Shown: positions 8,814 through 16,956 of the stretch, piece by piece
Numbering within the stretch: the first letter of the stretch is position 1
Layout: each line of letters opens with the position of its first letter
Assembly: GCA_964366455.1 (NCBI GenBank)
Contig: CAYISZ010000001.1
Span: forward strand, 20,468 to 84,467
Direction of reading: 5' to 3'
From: CAZLQR01 sp964366455
Lineage (GTDB): Bacteria > Patescibacteriota > Microgenomatia > UBA1406 > GWC2-37-13
DNA: 64,000 nt
Notes under the pieces: model-generated
What the model saw: only the letters and a program-made list of their open reading frames with translations
Databases searched by the model: none
What the model was told of the DNA's origin: nothing
Program-made: the position numbers and the translations under genes

Positions 8814-9824
8814 CTAGTATAGTCCAAGAGCCTTATGGACTTTGAATTTTACCACTACTAAAAAGTAGTTTATTGTAGTTAGGAAACAGATTGCAGGATG
8901 CAAAAACCAAGCTGGATCCTGTATTGTCACATACCCCCGAACTGACTGTATCAAAGGTTCTATTCCTGTAAGAGAGTAGAATACATATCGGACAAGCTTC
9001 ATCCTATCTTCTGAAGGATAATATAGATGAAATCTTCTATTGTGTTTTTTTTTGAAATAAAGCTCCAAGGCATACGCCCTTCGTCTATAGAAATATTTAA
9101 AAAAAGACTCTCCTGACTTGTGCCAAATGGAGGTCTTCACAAAGGCGTACCTGTCGTACCCCAGTTTAAGCAAATCAACGCAAGAATCAATATGTGAAAA
9201 TAAAGATATATCTTTTGTAACTTTTTGAATTATTTTTGTTCGGATAACAAAACCATTAGCGCCAATTGTTGGCATGCTTTCTCTTGTAAATCTAGTTTCG
9301 AAATACGACCTATGTTTGATGACTGGCGTTGGTAAGTGCCATCCTAATTCATAGTGAGCCCGTCTGTCTCTTTTGTTTAAATAAAATGCAACTGGATCAT
9401 TCATCCCAAATAAAGCAAAATACCTGTTGAGAAGTTTATCTGATTTTGAAAAATAGTAGTTTAGAGACTCGCTAGCTACAAGATCTTTATCAGTCTCAAG
9501 AGGCTTTAGCATTTTTTGTAACCAATCTCTATAAGGAATTACATTATCTGATGGGAAGTTAACCACGTAATCTGAGCTGGCCTTGTTATATCCAATTGCG
9601 GTTGCTTCTTCAGGCCCGCTTGTATTAACTTTAAATATCTTGCAAAAGGAGTATTCGCGTGCAATAGACAGAGTCTTATCTTTGGAGCCATCGTCCATTA
9701 TAAACATACGAATTAAGTGCTTGGGGTAAGAGAGCTTGTTGACGCTCTCTAAGCATTCGCGAATAGTAGATTCACTGTTTAATGTAGGAGTAACAAAGGT
9801 GACAGTAGGTAATTTCGTTTTCAT
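8814..9824 (-). CDS. Family 2 glycosyltransferase
   Basis: A 336-residue GT2 protein beginning MKTKLPTVTFVTPTLNSE. It has the donor site IMDDGSKDKTL and a VNFPSDNVIPYRDWL segment in the DxD position (Ser-Asp-Asn), followed by an acceptor domain and a hydrophobic C-terminal stretch (AICFLTTINYFLVVV) that may anchor it. It is the first gene of the minus-strand polysaccharide series, starting 44 bases from the divergent plus-strand gene at 9869. The following 101-base gap to the SDR gene is the longest in the locus and may contain a separate promoter. Donor and acceptor are unknown. Confidence 0.85.
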   Translation of the reverse strand: MKTKLPTVTFVTPTLNSESTIRECLESVNKLSYPKHLIRMFIMDDGSKDKTLSIAREYSFCKIFKVNTSGPEEATAIGYNKASSDYVVNFPSDNVIPYRDWLQKMLKPLETDKDLVASESLNYYFSKSDKLLNRYFALFGMNDPVAFYLNKRDRRAHYELGWHLPTPVIKHRSYFETRFTRESMPTIGANGFVIRTKIIQKVTKDISLFSHIDSCVDLLKLGYDRYAFVKTSIWHKSGESFFKYFYRRRAYALELYFKKKHNRRFHLYYPSEDRMKLVRYVFYSLTGIEPLIQSVRGYVTIQDPAWFLHPAICFLTTINYFLVVVKFKVHKALGLY

Positions 9825-9868
9825 AAAGATGATATTCGCAATTATAATCGATATAATAAAATCTACAG
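9825..9868. promoter_or_regulatory. Divergent promoter region
   Basis: This 44-base gap separates two divergent genes. On the plus strand a TATAAT at 9852-9857 ends 11 bases before the ATG at 9869, so the mRNA would have almost no leader. A minus-strand TATAAT is also present on the opposite side. No ribosome-binding site is visible before the plus-strand ATG. Confidence 0.55.
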
Positions 9869-11416
9869 ATGAAACATAAATTGTTGCAATTATTTCAAAA
9901 AAATAAGCACATTTCGTATCTTGTCCTGGGTTTGATCACTCTTCTGGTATTTGTTTGTTATGGAGGCGCTCTCAACGCCCCATTTATTATTGACGATACT
10001 GCAGGAATAGTAAATAACCCAAATATCGGAAAGTTTAGTTGGTTATTGGCTACTCCTCAAGCATTTTTTGCCAATCTTACTTTTTATCTTGCCTATAAAA
10101 TCGGAGGATTATCGCCAATAGTGTTCCGAATGTTCAATATTGCTTTTCATATTGGGGCGGTATTTACTCTTTACCTCATTATTAAGAGGTTATTTAGCCT
10201 TAGGCAAGCAATTTTTACCTCAGTACTCTTTGCAATTCATCCGATTTTTACCGAGTCGGTAACCTGGATTTCGGCCATGAGCTACCCAAAATACAGCTTC
10301 TTCTTCTTACTGACGATTCTAAGTTATATTTATGGCCAGAAAAATAAGAGATGGTATGTTGCTTCTATTGTGTTTGCGCTACTCTCAATCCTCTCCTCCG
10401 AAAAAGCGGTCGCATTACCACCCGTACTTTTCTTGCTTGAATGGGTATTCTTCTCGGTTAAAAATAACTGGAAGAGATTTGTCCCTCACACAATTATCAT
10501 AATTGCGATTGCCTCTATTTACCTAATGGGAATAGGCGCTCGAAGCGCAGCGTTCCAGAAAGACTATTACATTACAAAGCAGTTCTACAACCCCATTGAG
10601 CACGTTCCCTATGCAGTCACTTACTATTTGCAGCTAATTTTCTTTCCAAAGGATCTTACTGTCTACCACTCAGAGCTGTCTATAACTATGACCGAGTTTA
10701 TGATCCGATGGGCGTTTTTTATAGTTTTCATTGTCTCTATCGCAATGACGTACAAAAAGAGCAAATCCTACTTTTTCTGGGCGCTTTTTTTCCTCATTAC
10801 CCTTGCTCCTTCACTAATTCCCCTAAACATCGTTTGGATTGTGGCCGAAAGATATGTGTACCTTGGAGCCGTTGGTGTAATGGCGCTCTTGGGCTACGGT
10901 ATTACGAAACTATCTGAGATTAAGAAATTTCAGACAGTATTTATTGCGTTATTTACTGCGATTATACTATCGCTTATCGGTCGTACAATTATACGGAATG
11001 TCGATTGGTTAAGTCCTGCTGCCTTGTGGACGTCCACAATACAAGTCTCCCCCAGCAGCTCAAATGCGCATAACAACATGGGTGATGTTTATGCCAATAG
11101 AAAAGACTGGGTAAATGCAGCGAAGGAATTTCAGGCTGCTATTGTGCTCCAACCAGGAGATGCAGATCCAAGACACAATCTTGGGATTACTCTTACTATG
11201 ATGGGAAAATACGAAGCAGCCGTAGAAGCCTATTCAGGAGCGTTGCAGATATCACCAACTTTGTATAAAACTCATCAGAACCTTGGATTTGTATTTCACA
11301 AGCTTCAAAACTATCCAGAGGCTGAGTACCACTTAGTTAAAGCATTAGAGTTTGGTCCACCCAACCCAACAATATCTGAGTTTCTAAAGGAAATTAGGAG
11401 TTTGATGGGCAAATAA
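9869..11416 (+). CDS. Polytopic GT-C-like membrane protein with C-terminal TPRs (TMTC-like)
   Basis: A 515-residue protein with about ten hydrophobic segments from residue 18 to roughly 380, then a soluble C-terminal part with tetratricopeptide repeats (for example NAHNNMGDVYANRKDW and the following helices). After the first transmembrane helix an external loop carries the acidic pair in FIIDDTAGIVNNPNI, the hallmark position of GT-C glycosyltransferases and TMTC-type O-mannosyltransferases. It may use a lipid-linked sugar to modify proteins or glycans outside the membrane; this is inference from fold. The next gene is a full-length paralogue. A near-leaderless promoter precedes it. Confidence 0.75.
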   Translation: MKHKLLQLFQKNKHISYLVLGLITLLVFVCYGGALNAPFIIDDTAGIVNNPNIGKFSWLLATPQAFFANLTFYLAYKIGGLSPIVFRMFNIAFHIGAVFTLYLIIKRLFSLRQAIFTSVLFAIHPIFTESVTWISAMSYPKYSFFFLLTILSYIYGQKNKRWYVASIVFALLSILSSEKAVALPPVLFLLEWVFFSVKNNWKRFVPHTIIIIAIASIYLMGIGARSAAFQKDYYITKQFYNPIEHVPYAVTYYLQLIFFPKDLTVYHSELSITMTEFMIRWAFFIVFIVSIAMTYKKSKSYFFWALFFLITLAPSLIPLNIVWIVAERYVYLGAVGVMALLGYGITKLSEIKKFQTVFIALFTAIILSLIGRTIIRNVDWLSPAALWTSTIQVSPSSSNAHNNMGDVYANRKDWVNAAKEFQAAIVLQPGDADPRHNLGITLTMMGKYEAAVEAYSGALQISPTLYKTHQNLGFVFHKLQNYPEAEYHLVKALEFGPPNPTISEFLKEIRSLMGK

Positions 11417-11423
11417 CCGAAAG

Positions 11424-12971
11424 GTGAAATTTTTAAAGTCAACGACCTTCTGGACACATCTTCTGGTCTTTGTTTTGGCTGTAGCCGTACTTTACTTACC
11501 TTCTCTACATTCAAGTTTTGTCCTAGATGATCACATTGGTATTGAACAAAATCAGGACATTCGAAGTATCGACACCGTCTTCAATACGCCGTTTACGGCC
11601 TTCAGATCACTATTGCTACATACTTCATACAGTCTTGGACAGCTAGATCCTGCCTATTATCGAATTATGAACTTCGTTTTTCACCTGGGTACTGTAGTAG
11701 GTATATATATATTGGTAGGGTTGGTTGCAGAGAGTAGTGTCATAGCTTTCTTTTCAGCCTTAATTTTTGCCGTTCACCCGATTTTAGTGGAGTCGGTTGT
11801 CTGGATATCGTCACTCACATATCCCCAGTACAGTTTTTTTGTACTAGTCTCATTAATCCTATACATCTTAAAAGATAAGGTAAGGCAAAAAACACTTTTT
11901 ATTGTCCTGAGTCTGGTTGCTTTTTTTCTCTCTCTTATGTCGTCGGAGAAGGCACTAATACTTCCACTGATTATTTTGTTGTACGAATGGTTATTCGGAT
12001 CTCTTAAGAAAAATTGGAAACCAATCACGTTTAGTTTGCTGACGCTTTGTGTTTTTGGAGTGATAATCTTTCCTTTCGTTCAGGATAGGATTGCGATATT
12101 CAGTGCAAGCGCAGTAACTGGGACAACAGAAATTATGAATCCACTTTTGCAGATTCCAGTAGTGCTTGGTACATATTTGAATTTAATTTTTTGGCCAGAA
12201 CGGCTGACCGTGTATCATCTTGACGAGATGGGAGTCCAGCAAAGTTCGTTGATACTTAATTCCTTATTAACGCTTCTTTATTTCGCTTGTCTTATCGTAA
12301 GTTATCTTAAAAATAAGAAGATTTTCTTTTTCCTGTCAATATTTTTCATTGCGAGTTTGCCGGCGTTAATACCCATACACATAATTCAGATTGCGGCGGA
12401 ACGTTACGCTTATCTAGGGACATTCGGATTGATAGCAGCTGTCGTAGTAGGGCTTTTTACACTTGTGAAGAAGTACAAAATCAATGTCATATGGCTATAT
12501 GTCATATTGTCGGTATGTGTAATTGCATTGGGCTGGAGAACGATTGTCAGAACTTGGGACTGGGAGTCCGAGATGAGTCTGCGCTTGGCGACCTTAAAAA
12601 CTGCACCATACAGCGCGCGTGCGCATAACAATGTAGGGATTCAGCTAATGAACGAAGGCCGGGATGATGAGGCTTTGGTCGAGTACAAAAAAGCAATTTC
12701 TATGAATCCACGTTATAGTCATCCGTATCATAACATCGGCCATATGCTCTCACTACGAGCAAGATATGAAGAAGCTCTTCCATTTTATCTTAAAGCATCT
12801 CAACTTAATAAATTTGAGTGGAAGACTCGCCAGGATTTGGGACAGGTCTACTTTATGCTCGGTAGATATTCTGAGTCAAAGGAACAAATTCAAATGGCAA
12901 TTAAGCAAGGTTCTCCTGAGGTGCTTAGACTAAATGCGGTGTTGAATAGAATAAGAGAACTAGGGTATTGA
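11424..12971 (+). CDS. Polytopic GT-C-like membrane protein with C-terminal TPRs (second copy)
   Basis: Also 515 residues and the same architecture as the upstream gene: a first helix, an external loop with FVLDDHIGIEQNQDI, multiple transmembrane segments with the shared FAVHPILVESVVWIS block, and C-terminal TPR helices (ARAHNNVGIQLMNEGR). The start is a GTG at 11424, seven bases after the upstream stop, with a short purine stretch before it. The pair is a tandem duplication that has diverged widely in sequence but not in length, which suggests each copy has a distinct substrate or that they form a heterodimer. Function is inferred from family resemblance only. Confidence 0.75.
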   Translation: MKFLKSTTFWTHLLVFVLAVAVLYLPSLHSSFVLDDHIGIEQNQDIRSIDTVFNTPFTAFRSLLLHTSYSLGQLDPAYYRIMNFVFHLGTVVGIYILVGLVAESSVIAFFSALIFAVHPILVESVVWISSLTYPQYSFFVLVSLILYILKDKVRQKTLFIVLSLVAFFLSLMSSEKALILPLIILLYEWLFGSLKKNWKPITFSLLTLCVFGVIIFPFVQDRIAIFSASAVTGTTEIMNPLLQIPVVLGTYLNLIFWPERLTVYHLDEMGVQQSSLILNSLLTLLYFACLIVSYLKNKKIFFFLSIFFIASLPALIPIHIIQIAAERYAYLGTFGLIAAVVVGLFTLVKKYKINVIWLYVILSVCVIALGWRTIVRTWDWESEMSLRLATLKTAPYSARAHNNVGIQLMNEGRDDEALVEYKKAISMNPRYSHPYHNIGHMLSLRARYEEALPFYLKASQLNKFEWKTRQDLGQVYFMLGRYSESKEQIQMAIKQGSPEVLRLNAVLNRIRELGY

Positions 12972-12981
12972 GCTCTTGACT

Positions 12982-13172
12982 TAGTCATCCTGAATTCCCC
13001 CTGTCATCCTGAACAATAGTGAAGGATCCAGCGACCGTTGGGAGCGCTTCGCCAAGTCAAACTTGGCTTCGCTAGATTCTTCGTTTCACTCAGAATGACA
13101 AGAACCCCGCTTCGCTAGATTCCTCACTTAGTTCGGAATGACAAAGATGCTGAACTAAATTCAGCATGACAA
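12982..13172. repeat. Cluster of dispersed palindromic repeats (GTCATCCTGAA type)
   Basis: This gap between convergent genes contains at least five copies, in both orientations, of a unit with GTCATCCTGAAC at one end and GAAGAATCTAGCGAAGC-like bases at the other. Facing copies can form stem-loops and may act as bidirectional terminators. The same family occurs at 48986-49075. Similar intergenic words are widespread in bacteria. No gene is visible here. Confidence 0.75.
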
Positions 13173-13174
13173 TA

Positions 13175-14860
13175 CTACAGATTCATTGCGCTGTCTGCGA
13201 GTCTAATCGCCGACTTCTCAGCGTCAACCGATGTCTTAGGAGTTATGAAGTGTCTTCCGAGACTCTTAAATGCATTCTTCCAAAACTTTGGAGAGCTCCA
13301 GCTTACCTTGGTTTGATTAGAATCAAAGTCTAGAAGATGACCAATCAGTTTCCATGCCATGTAGAAAAGATACTTAAAGTCATGCAGACTTCTAATGCTG
13401 AGGATTTTTCTTGTTATGTACTGAGGCGTCATAAAGGAAGAATATAGGTCTTGCTCTAGCTCGTAAATTTTCTGTTTAGGAAATGGTGTCTTCATTACCG
13501 ACTGTCTCATATCGAATTTATCGTAATCGTCGGTCAAGAGCCATCCTTTTTCTTTACATTCCTTGTAAAGAGGAGTGCCCGGATACGGAATTACAATCGT
13601 TGCCTGCATGGTTTCGTAGTAGCCCATTTTGAAAGCGTACTTAGCAATCGCAATTGTTCTGCGAGCTTCCTTTAAGGTCTCCCAAGGATATCCCAACATG
13701 ATTGTGACATGTGGATCCATACCGTTTTCGCGAGCCATTCTTGGGCCGTTAATCGCATCTACTTCCTTAGTTCCTTTGTCTAACTTGTCTAGAGTTCTTT
13801 GGTTCCCTGACTCCATTCCATAAAGAATAAATCGGAATCGTGCCTTACCCATTAGTTCGTAGTACTCTCGATTTAGAGCATTAAAACGCATATTGCATCC
13901 ATAGCGGACTTTTTTGTTGTAGCCACTCTCTATTAGAAGTTCACAGAAGCGTTTTAATTTAGGCCCAATAAACATTGTACCCGCATCGTCGAAAATTTCT
14001 TTGATACCATAGTTATCTACGACATGCTTAACCTCTGCAAAAAGTCTTTCTGGTGAAAAACTTCTGTATGATCCAAGCGGATTGATGGTATGATCCCAGA
14101 CACAGAATGTACAGCGATTCCACCAACAGTCACGTCCAGAGTACATGTATGTGGCGGGAGTGTATTTGTAGTTTCCGTTTTCATACGCATACAGATACCA
14201 TTTAGTTAAGTCTCGATCGACAAAAGGAAGCAGATCTAAGTTGTGCTTTAGGGAAGCAACTCCACTGTTGTACACAAATCCTTTTCCGGGTAACTGTTTT
14301 TTTCCTGCTGGTCTTGCCTTAATGTTTTTGTCTCCTTTTCTCCAGTAGACACCTCCCTCAAGTTTTTCCCCTTTGTAGATGTGATTTAGCAGATTAACGG
14401 CCATAAAGTCATAGTCCCCACCGGCAATCGCATAGTCGATGTTGCTGTTCTCAAACAGTTCATTTGGTAGATAACTGACATGATCCCCTACCCAGATAAG
14501 CTTGATGGTTGGAATTTTTTCCTTAATGTCATTGATCTGCTTCCAGTGAGTCTTAACAATTGGAGACTTGGTCTCGACCATCAAGTAGTCAACCTTGTTT
14601 TTTTTGAGTTCCTCGATCCACTCATCATATTTTTTCTTCTCAGCAATTCCGTCCATCCAAAATACTTTGTAGCCGTGATGTTGAAGGTTTGAGGCCGCGT
14701 AGGCCGGTACCATCGGATAAATATATGTAGCTGCATTGAAGTACTGGAACTGACGATTCTGCGAAAGTAGGGCAACTCCTTTTTTATTCTCAAGTGGTGG
14801 ATAGCCAACAGCAATTCTTACGACATTACCGTCCTTTTTACGTATTTTCTTGGCTACCAT
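13175..14860 (-). CDS. B12-binding-type radical SAM protein
   Basis: A 561-residue protein. Residues of about 40-190 look like a cobalamin-binding Rossmann-type domain (MVPAYAASNLQHHGYKVFWMDG, VDYLMVETKSP, IKLIWVGDHVSYLP), without the DxHxxG cobalt-ligand motif, as in many class B enzymes. The radical SAM core follows; its cluster-binding loop reads RDCWWNRCTFCVW, which is Cx4Cx2C rather than Cx3Cx2C. Then come GIKEIFDDAGTMF and the family region GYPWETLKEAR. Relatives methylate unactivated carbons or rearrange rings. It closes an operon with a ferredoxin, two glycosyltransferases and a flippase, so it may modify a glycan or lipid; this is inference. Confidence 0.85.
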   Translation of the reverse strand: MVAKKIRKKDGNVVRIAVGYPPLENKKGVALLSQNRQFQYFNAATYIYPMVPAYAASNLQHHGYKVFWMDGIAEKKKYDEWIEELKKNKVDYLMVETKSPIVKTHWKQINDIKEKIPTIKLIWVGDHVSYLPNELFENSNIDYAIAGGDYDFMAVNLLNHIYKGEKLEGGVYWRKGDKNIKARPAGKKQLPGKGFVYNSGVASLKHNLDLLPFVDRDLTKWYLYAYENGNYKYTPATYMYSGRDCWWNRCTFCVWDHTINPLGSYRSFSPERLFAEVKHVVDNYGIKEIFDDAGTMFIGPKLKRFCELLIESGYNKKVRYGCNMRFNALNREYYELMGKARFRFILYGMESGNQRTLDKLDKGTKEVDAINGPRMARENGMDPHVTIMLGYPWETLKEARRTIAIAKYAFKMGYYETMQATIVIPYPGTPLYKECKEKGWLLTDDYDKFDMRQSVMKTPFPKQKIYELEQDLYSSFMTPQYITRKILSIRSLHDFKYLFYMAWKLIGHLLDFDSNQTKVSWSSPKFWKNAFKSLGRHFITPKTSVDAEKSAIRLADSAMNL

Positions 14861-14867
14861 AGTATAA

Positions 14868-14896
14868 AGTATCGCAATTTGTAGCTATAAAGTCAA
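14868..14896 (-). promoter_or_regulatory. Promoter of the radical SAM gene
   Basis: On the minus strand TTGACT (14896-14891) and GATACT (14873-14868) are 17 bases apart, and the -10 box ends seven bases before the ATG at 14860. The predicted transcript begins at or within a base of the start codon. It lies just after the ferredoxin stop, so the radical SAM gene could be transcribed independently of the operon. Confidence 0.6.
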
Positions 14897-14905
14897 CGAG
14901 CCTAG

Positions 14906-15151
14906 CTATTTAGGATAAACTTTTTTTCCCTTAACCAATACCTCAATCGCAAGTACTGGACATGACTGTGCTGCGGCGACAATTTTTTCTAAACGGTCCC
15001 AGTCGCCTTTTTTGATAATAGCGATGTTGTCCTCATCAAGGTCAAAGGTGCTAGGCGCATACACGACACAGGTTGCCGCGCCAATGCATTTGTCACGAAT
15101 TACTTTAATTTCGATATCCCCTTTTTTGACGAGAGTAATGTTATTTGCCAT
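14906..15151 (-). CDS. Single-cluster ferredoxin, probably 3Fe-4S
   Basis: An 81-residue protein with the pattern CIGAATC (Cys22, Cys28) followed by AP and an acidic strand, and a final Cys-Pro at about residue 65. Three cysteines with Ala in the second ligand position match the 3Fe-4S ferredoxins that serve cytochromes P450 and related systems, rather than the four-cysteine 4Fe-4S type. It overlaps the upstream glycosyltransferase by 11 bases and precedes the radical SAM gene, so the simplest idea is that it delivers electrons to the radical SAM enzyme. It could also serve another enzyme. Redox partner and cluster type need direct measurement. Confidence 0.85.
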   Translation of the reverse strand: MANNITLVKKGDIEIKVIRDKCIGAATCVVYAPSTFDLDEDNIAIIKKGDWDRLEKIVAAAQSCPVLAIEVLVKGKKVYPK

Positions 15152-16196
15152 AGATTGAGTTGTTTTTATTTAATCCTTTTTTTAATCCTTTAATAAAATT
15201 GAGCCCGTAATACACATGCGTAAGAGCAACCGTAACGCTTGCGCCAAGGGCAACAATTACGTTCTTTGATTTAAGTAAAGATTGTATAAAAATTACGGCT
15301 AATAGTAAACCGTAAAGCATCGATGGAATCAGGGCATATACGAAAAAGCTATCTGAGCCTGACAGCCATAGTAATGTATATATAATGGGAATCGCTCCTA
15401 GGTAAAGCACCAGCATCAAAGGTGCGAGATAGGACAGCTCCCTTGAGTTACTGTCGCCGTGCGAGAAGAAAGCTCCTCTGTGAAAACCGTACTGTCCATG
15501 TTGTTTAAGAAAACTTTTTAAATCGGCTCTACGGTGATGGTAAACAAGAACGTCGGGATGGTAAAGAATCTTTCCTTTTTCCTTGATAACAATGTCGTTG
15601 CAGAGTTTGCTGTCCTCGCCCGGCCAATAATCAGAGTTAAATCCACCCACTTTTTCAAAAGTTTTCTTTCTAATGAAAAAATTCATCGATGGGTAGTCGA
15701 TTACAAACCGTTTCTTGAGCGGTGTAAATCTGTATGCATATTTTCCAGATCCCAAAAAAGAAACCAAGACAGCGTCAAATATTTTTTCCCAAAGATTAGT
15801 TTTCTCTGGCAGCGCTCCAGGGCCACAGAGGATTAAAAATGAAGTTTTTTTGAAAAGTTTCATAGCGTTTGTAAGCCAGTTCTCGTCCGGGTAAGCGTCG
15901 TCATCTATAAATGCGATTATTTTTCCCTTAGCGTTTTTTACGCCAATGTCTCTTTTTTGCGCAGGGCGAGTTACAGCTCCGGTAGGTATAACGCGCAACC
16001 ACGAGTATTGATTCATTAAGGTGATGTCATAAGTAGTGTGCTCATTAGGCAAAACAATAACCTCAAAATTTTTGAATGTTTGCTTATCCATTTCAGGAAG
16101 ATTTTCAAACAGAAGGTAATATGAGAGAGCTCTGACAGGAATGATTACAGAAATAGCCGGCGTCCGCCAGCTGGCGGATTTATTTTGTTTTCCCAT
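15141..16196 (-). CDS. Family 2 glycosyltransferase with C-terminal transmembrane segments
   Basis: A 351-residue protein. Residues 15-240 form the GT2 catalytic domain: ISVIIPVRALSYYLLFE, the DDD site in IIAFIDDDAYPDENWL, and GEDSKLCND as the ED acceptor motif. Residues from about 258 to 330 form three or four hydrophobic helices (LAPLMLVLYLGAIPIIYTLL and following), which anchor the enzyme in the membrane. It overlaps the neighbouring genes on both sides (11 and 17 bases), so it is firmly part of the operon with the flippase. Codons 7-11 contain a perfect CCGCCAGCTGGCGG palindrome, a short repeat word seen in intergenic DNA of related genomes. Confidence 0.88.
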   Translation of the reverse strand: MGKQNKSASWRTPAISVIIPVRALSYYLLFENLPEMDKQTFKNFEVIVLPNEHTTYDITLMNQYSWLRVIPTGAVTRPAQKRDIGVKNAKGKIIAFIDDDAYPDENWLTNAMKLFKKTSFLILCGPGALPEKTNLWEKIFDAVLVSFLGSGKYAYRFTPLKKRFVIDYPSMNFFIRKKTFEKVGGFNSDYWPGEDSKLCNDIVIKEKGKILYHPDVLVYHHRRADLKSFLKQHGQYGFHRGAFFSHGDSNSRELSYLAPLMLVLYLGAIPIIYTLLWLSGSDSFFVYALIPSMLYGLLLAVIFIQSLLKSKNVIVALGASVTVALTHVYYGLNFIKGLKKGLNKNNSIYGK

Positions 16197-16956
16197 GCTT
16201 TCGTTTTACAGGCTTTTTATGATAATGTTGCAAAATATTTTTACGGTAAAAAATCGCAAGCGTATCTACAAGTATTCCCTTTATTGATTCGAGAGTGGCC
16301 GCAGAAGTTACAGGCCCCAGATGATAATCGAGTTTAATTGGAGCTTCATAAATACGACTAAATCCTAAGCTGTCTGCTGCAACGAGTATCTCAAGGTCGC
16401 CCGCAAACTGTCTTTCCACAAGTCGGGGCATAATTACTTCCAGTGTTTTTTTTCTAAAGACCTTAATGCCTGCCTGCGTGTCTCTGATCTTTATGTTGAA
16501 CAAAAATTTAACCAAAAAATAATATCCGTAGCTTAGAAATTTGCGCATAAGTGGGTACTTCACATAGGAAGCGGGGTGTCGTTTGGATCCTACAATGATG
16601 TCTGCTTTGTACCACTCCATGTGCTCCAAAAGCATCGAGATTCCGTTTGGATCAATTTCACTTCCTGAGTCCAAAAACATAACGTAGTCCCCTTTCGCTC
16701 TTGTCATGCCAAGTCTAATGGCGTAAGACTTCCCCTGATTTTTCACGTAAGCGTGTGTTTTTACATGAAGTATTTTTGCACGCTTAATATTGCTTAGAGA
16801 CTTGTCTACAATTCCATCAATCACCACAATAACTTCGTAGGGATATCTGATTTGATTTAGCGCAGTAGTAATTGACTTGATATTCTTTACTATCGTTTTC
16901 TCCTGTTTGTAGACCGGAATTATGAGGCTTAAAAAATGGTTATTTTTGGTTTCCAT
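16180..16956 (-). CDS. DPM1-like family 2 glycosyltransferase
   Basis: A 258-residue GT2 protein of the dolichyl-phosphate mannosyltransferase/undecaprenyl-phosphate sugar transferase type: SLIIPVYKQEKTI, VIVVIDGIVDKSL, YVMFLDSGSEIDPNGI as the DxD-like region, and KIRDTQAGIKVFRKK, which matches the family acceptor segment (D-x-Q-x-G-x-K). No transmembrane helix is visible. Such enzymes transfer a sugar from an NDP donor to a polyprenyl phosphate on the inner face of the membrane; the product would be a donor for GT-C enzymes such as those at 9869-12971. It overlaps the flippase gene by 17 bases. Confidence 0.87.
   Translation of the reverse strand: METKNNHFLSLIIPVYKQEKTIVKNIKSITTALNQIRYPYEVIVVIDGIVDKSLSNIKRAKILHVKTHAYVKNQGKSYAIRLGMTRAKGDYVMFLDSGSEIDPNGISMLLEHMEWYKADIIVGSKRHPASYVKYPLMRKFLSYGYYFLVKFLFNIKIRDTQAGIKVFRKKTLEVIMPRLVERQFAGDLEILVAADSLGFSRIYEAPIKLDYHLGPVTSAATLESIKGILVDTLAIFYRKNILQHYHKKPVKRKHGKTK

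Noticed and set aside
12982..13172. Clustered direct and inverted repeats that could suggest a CRISPR array
   Set aside because: Copies are in both orientations, vary in length and have no regular spacers; no cas gene is present.
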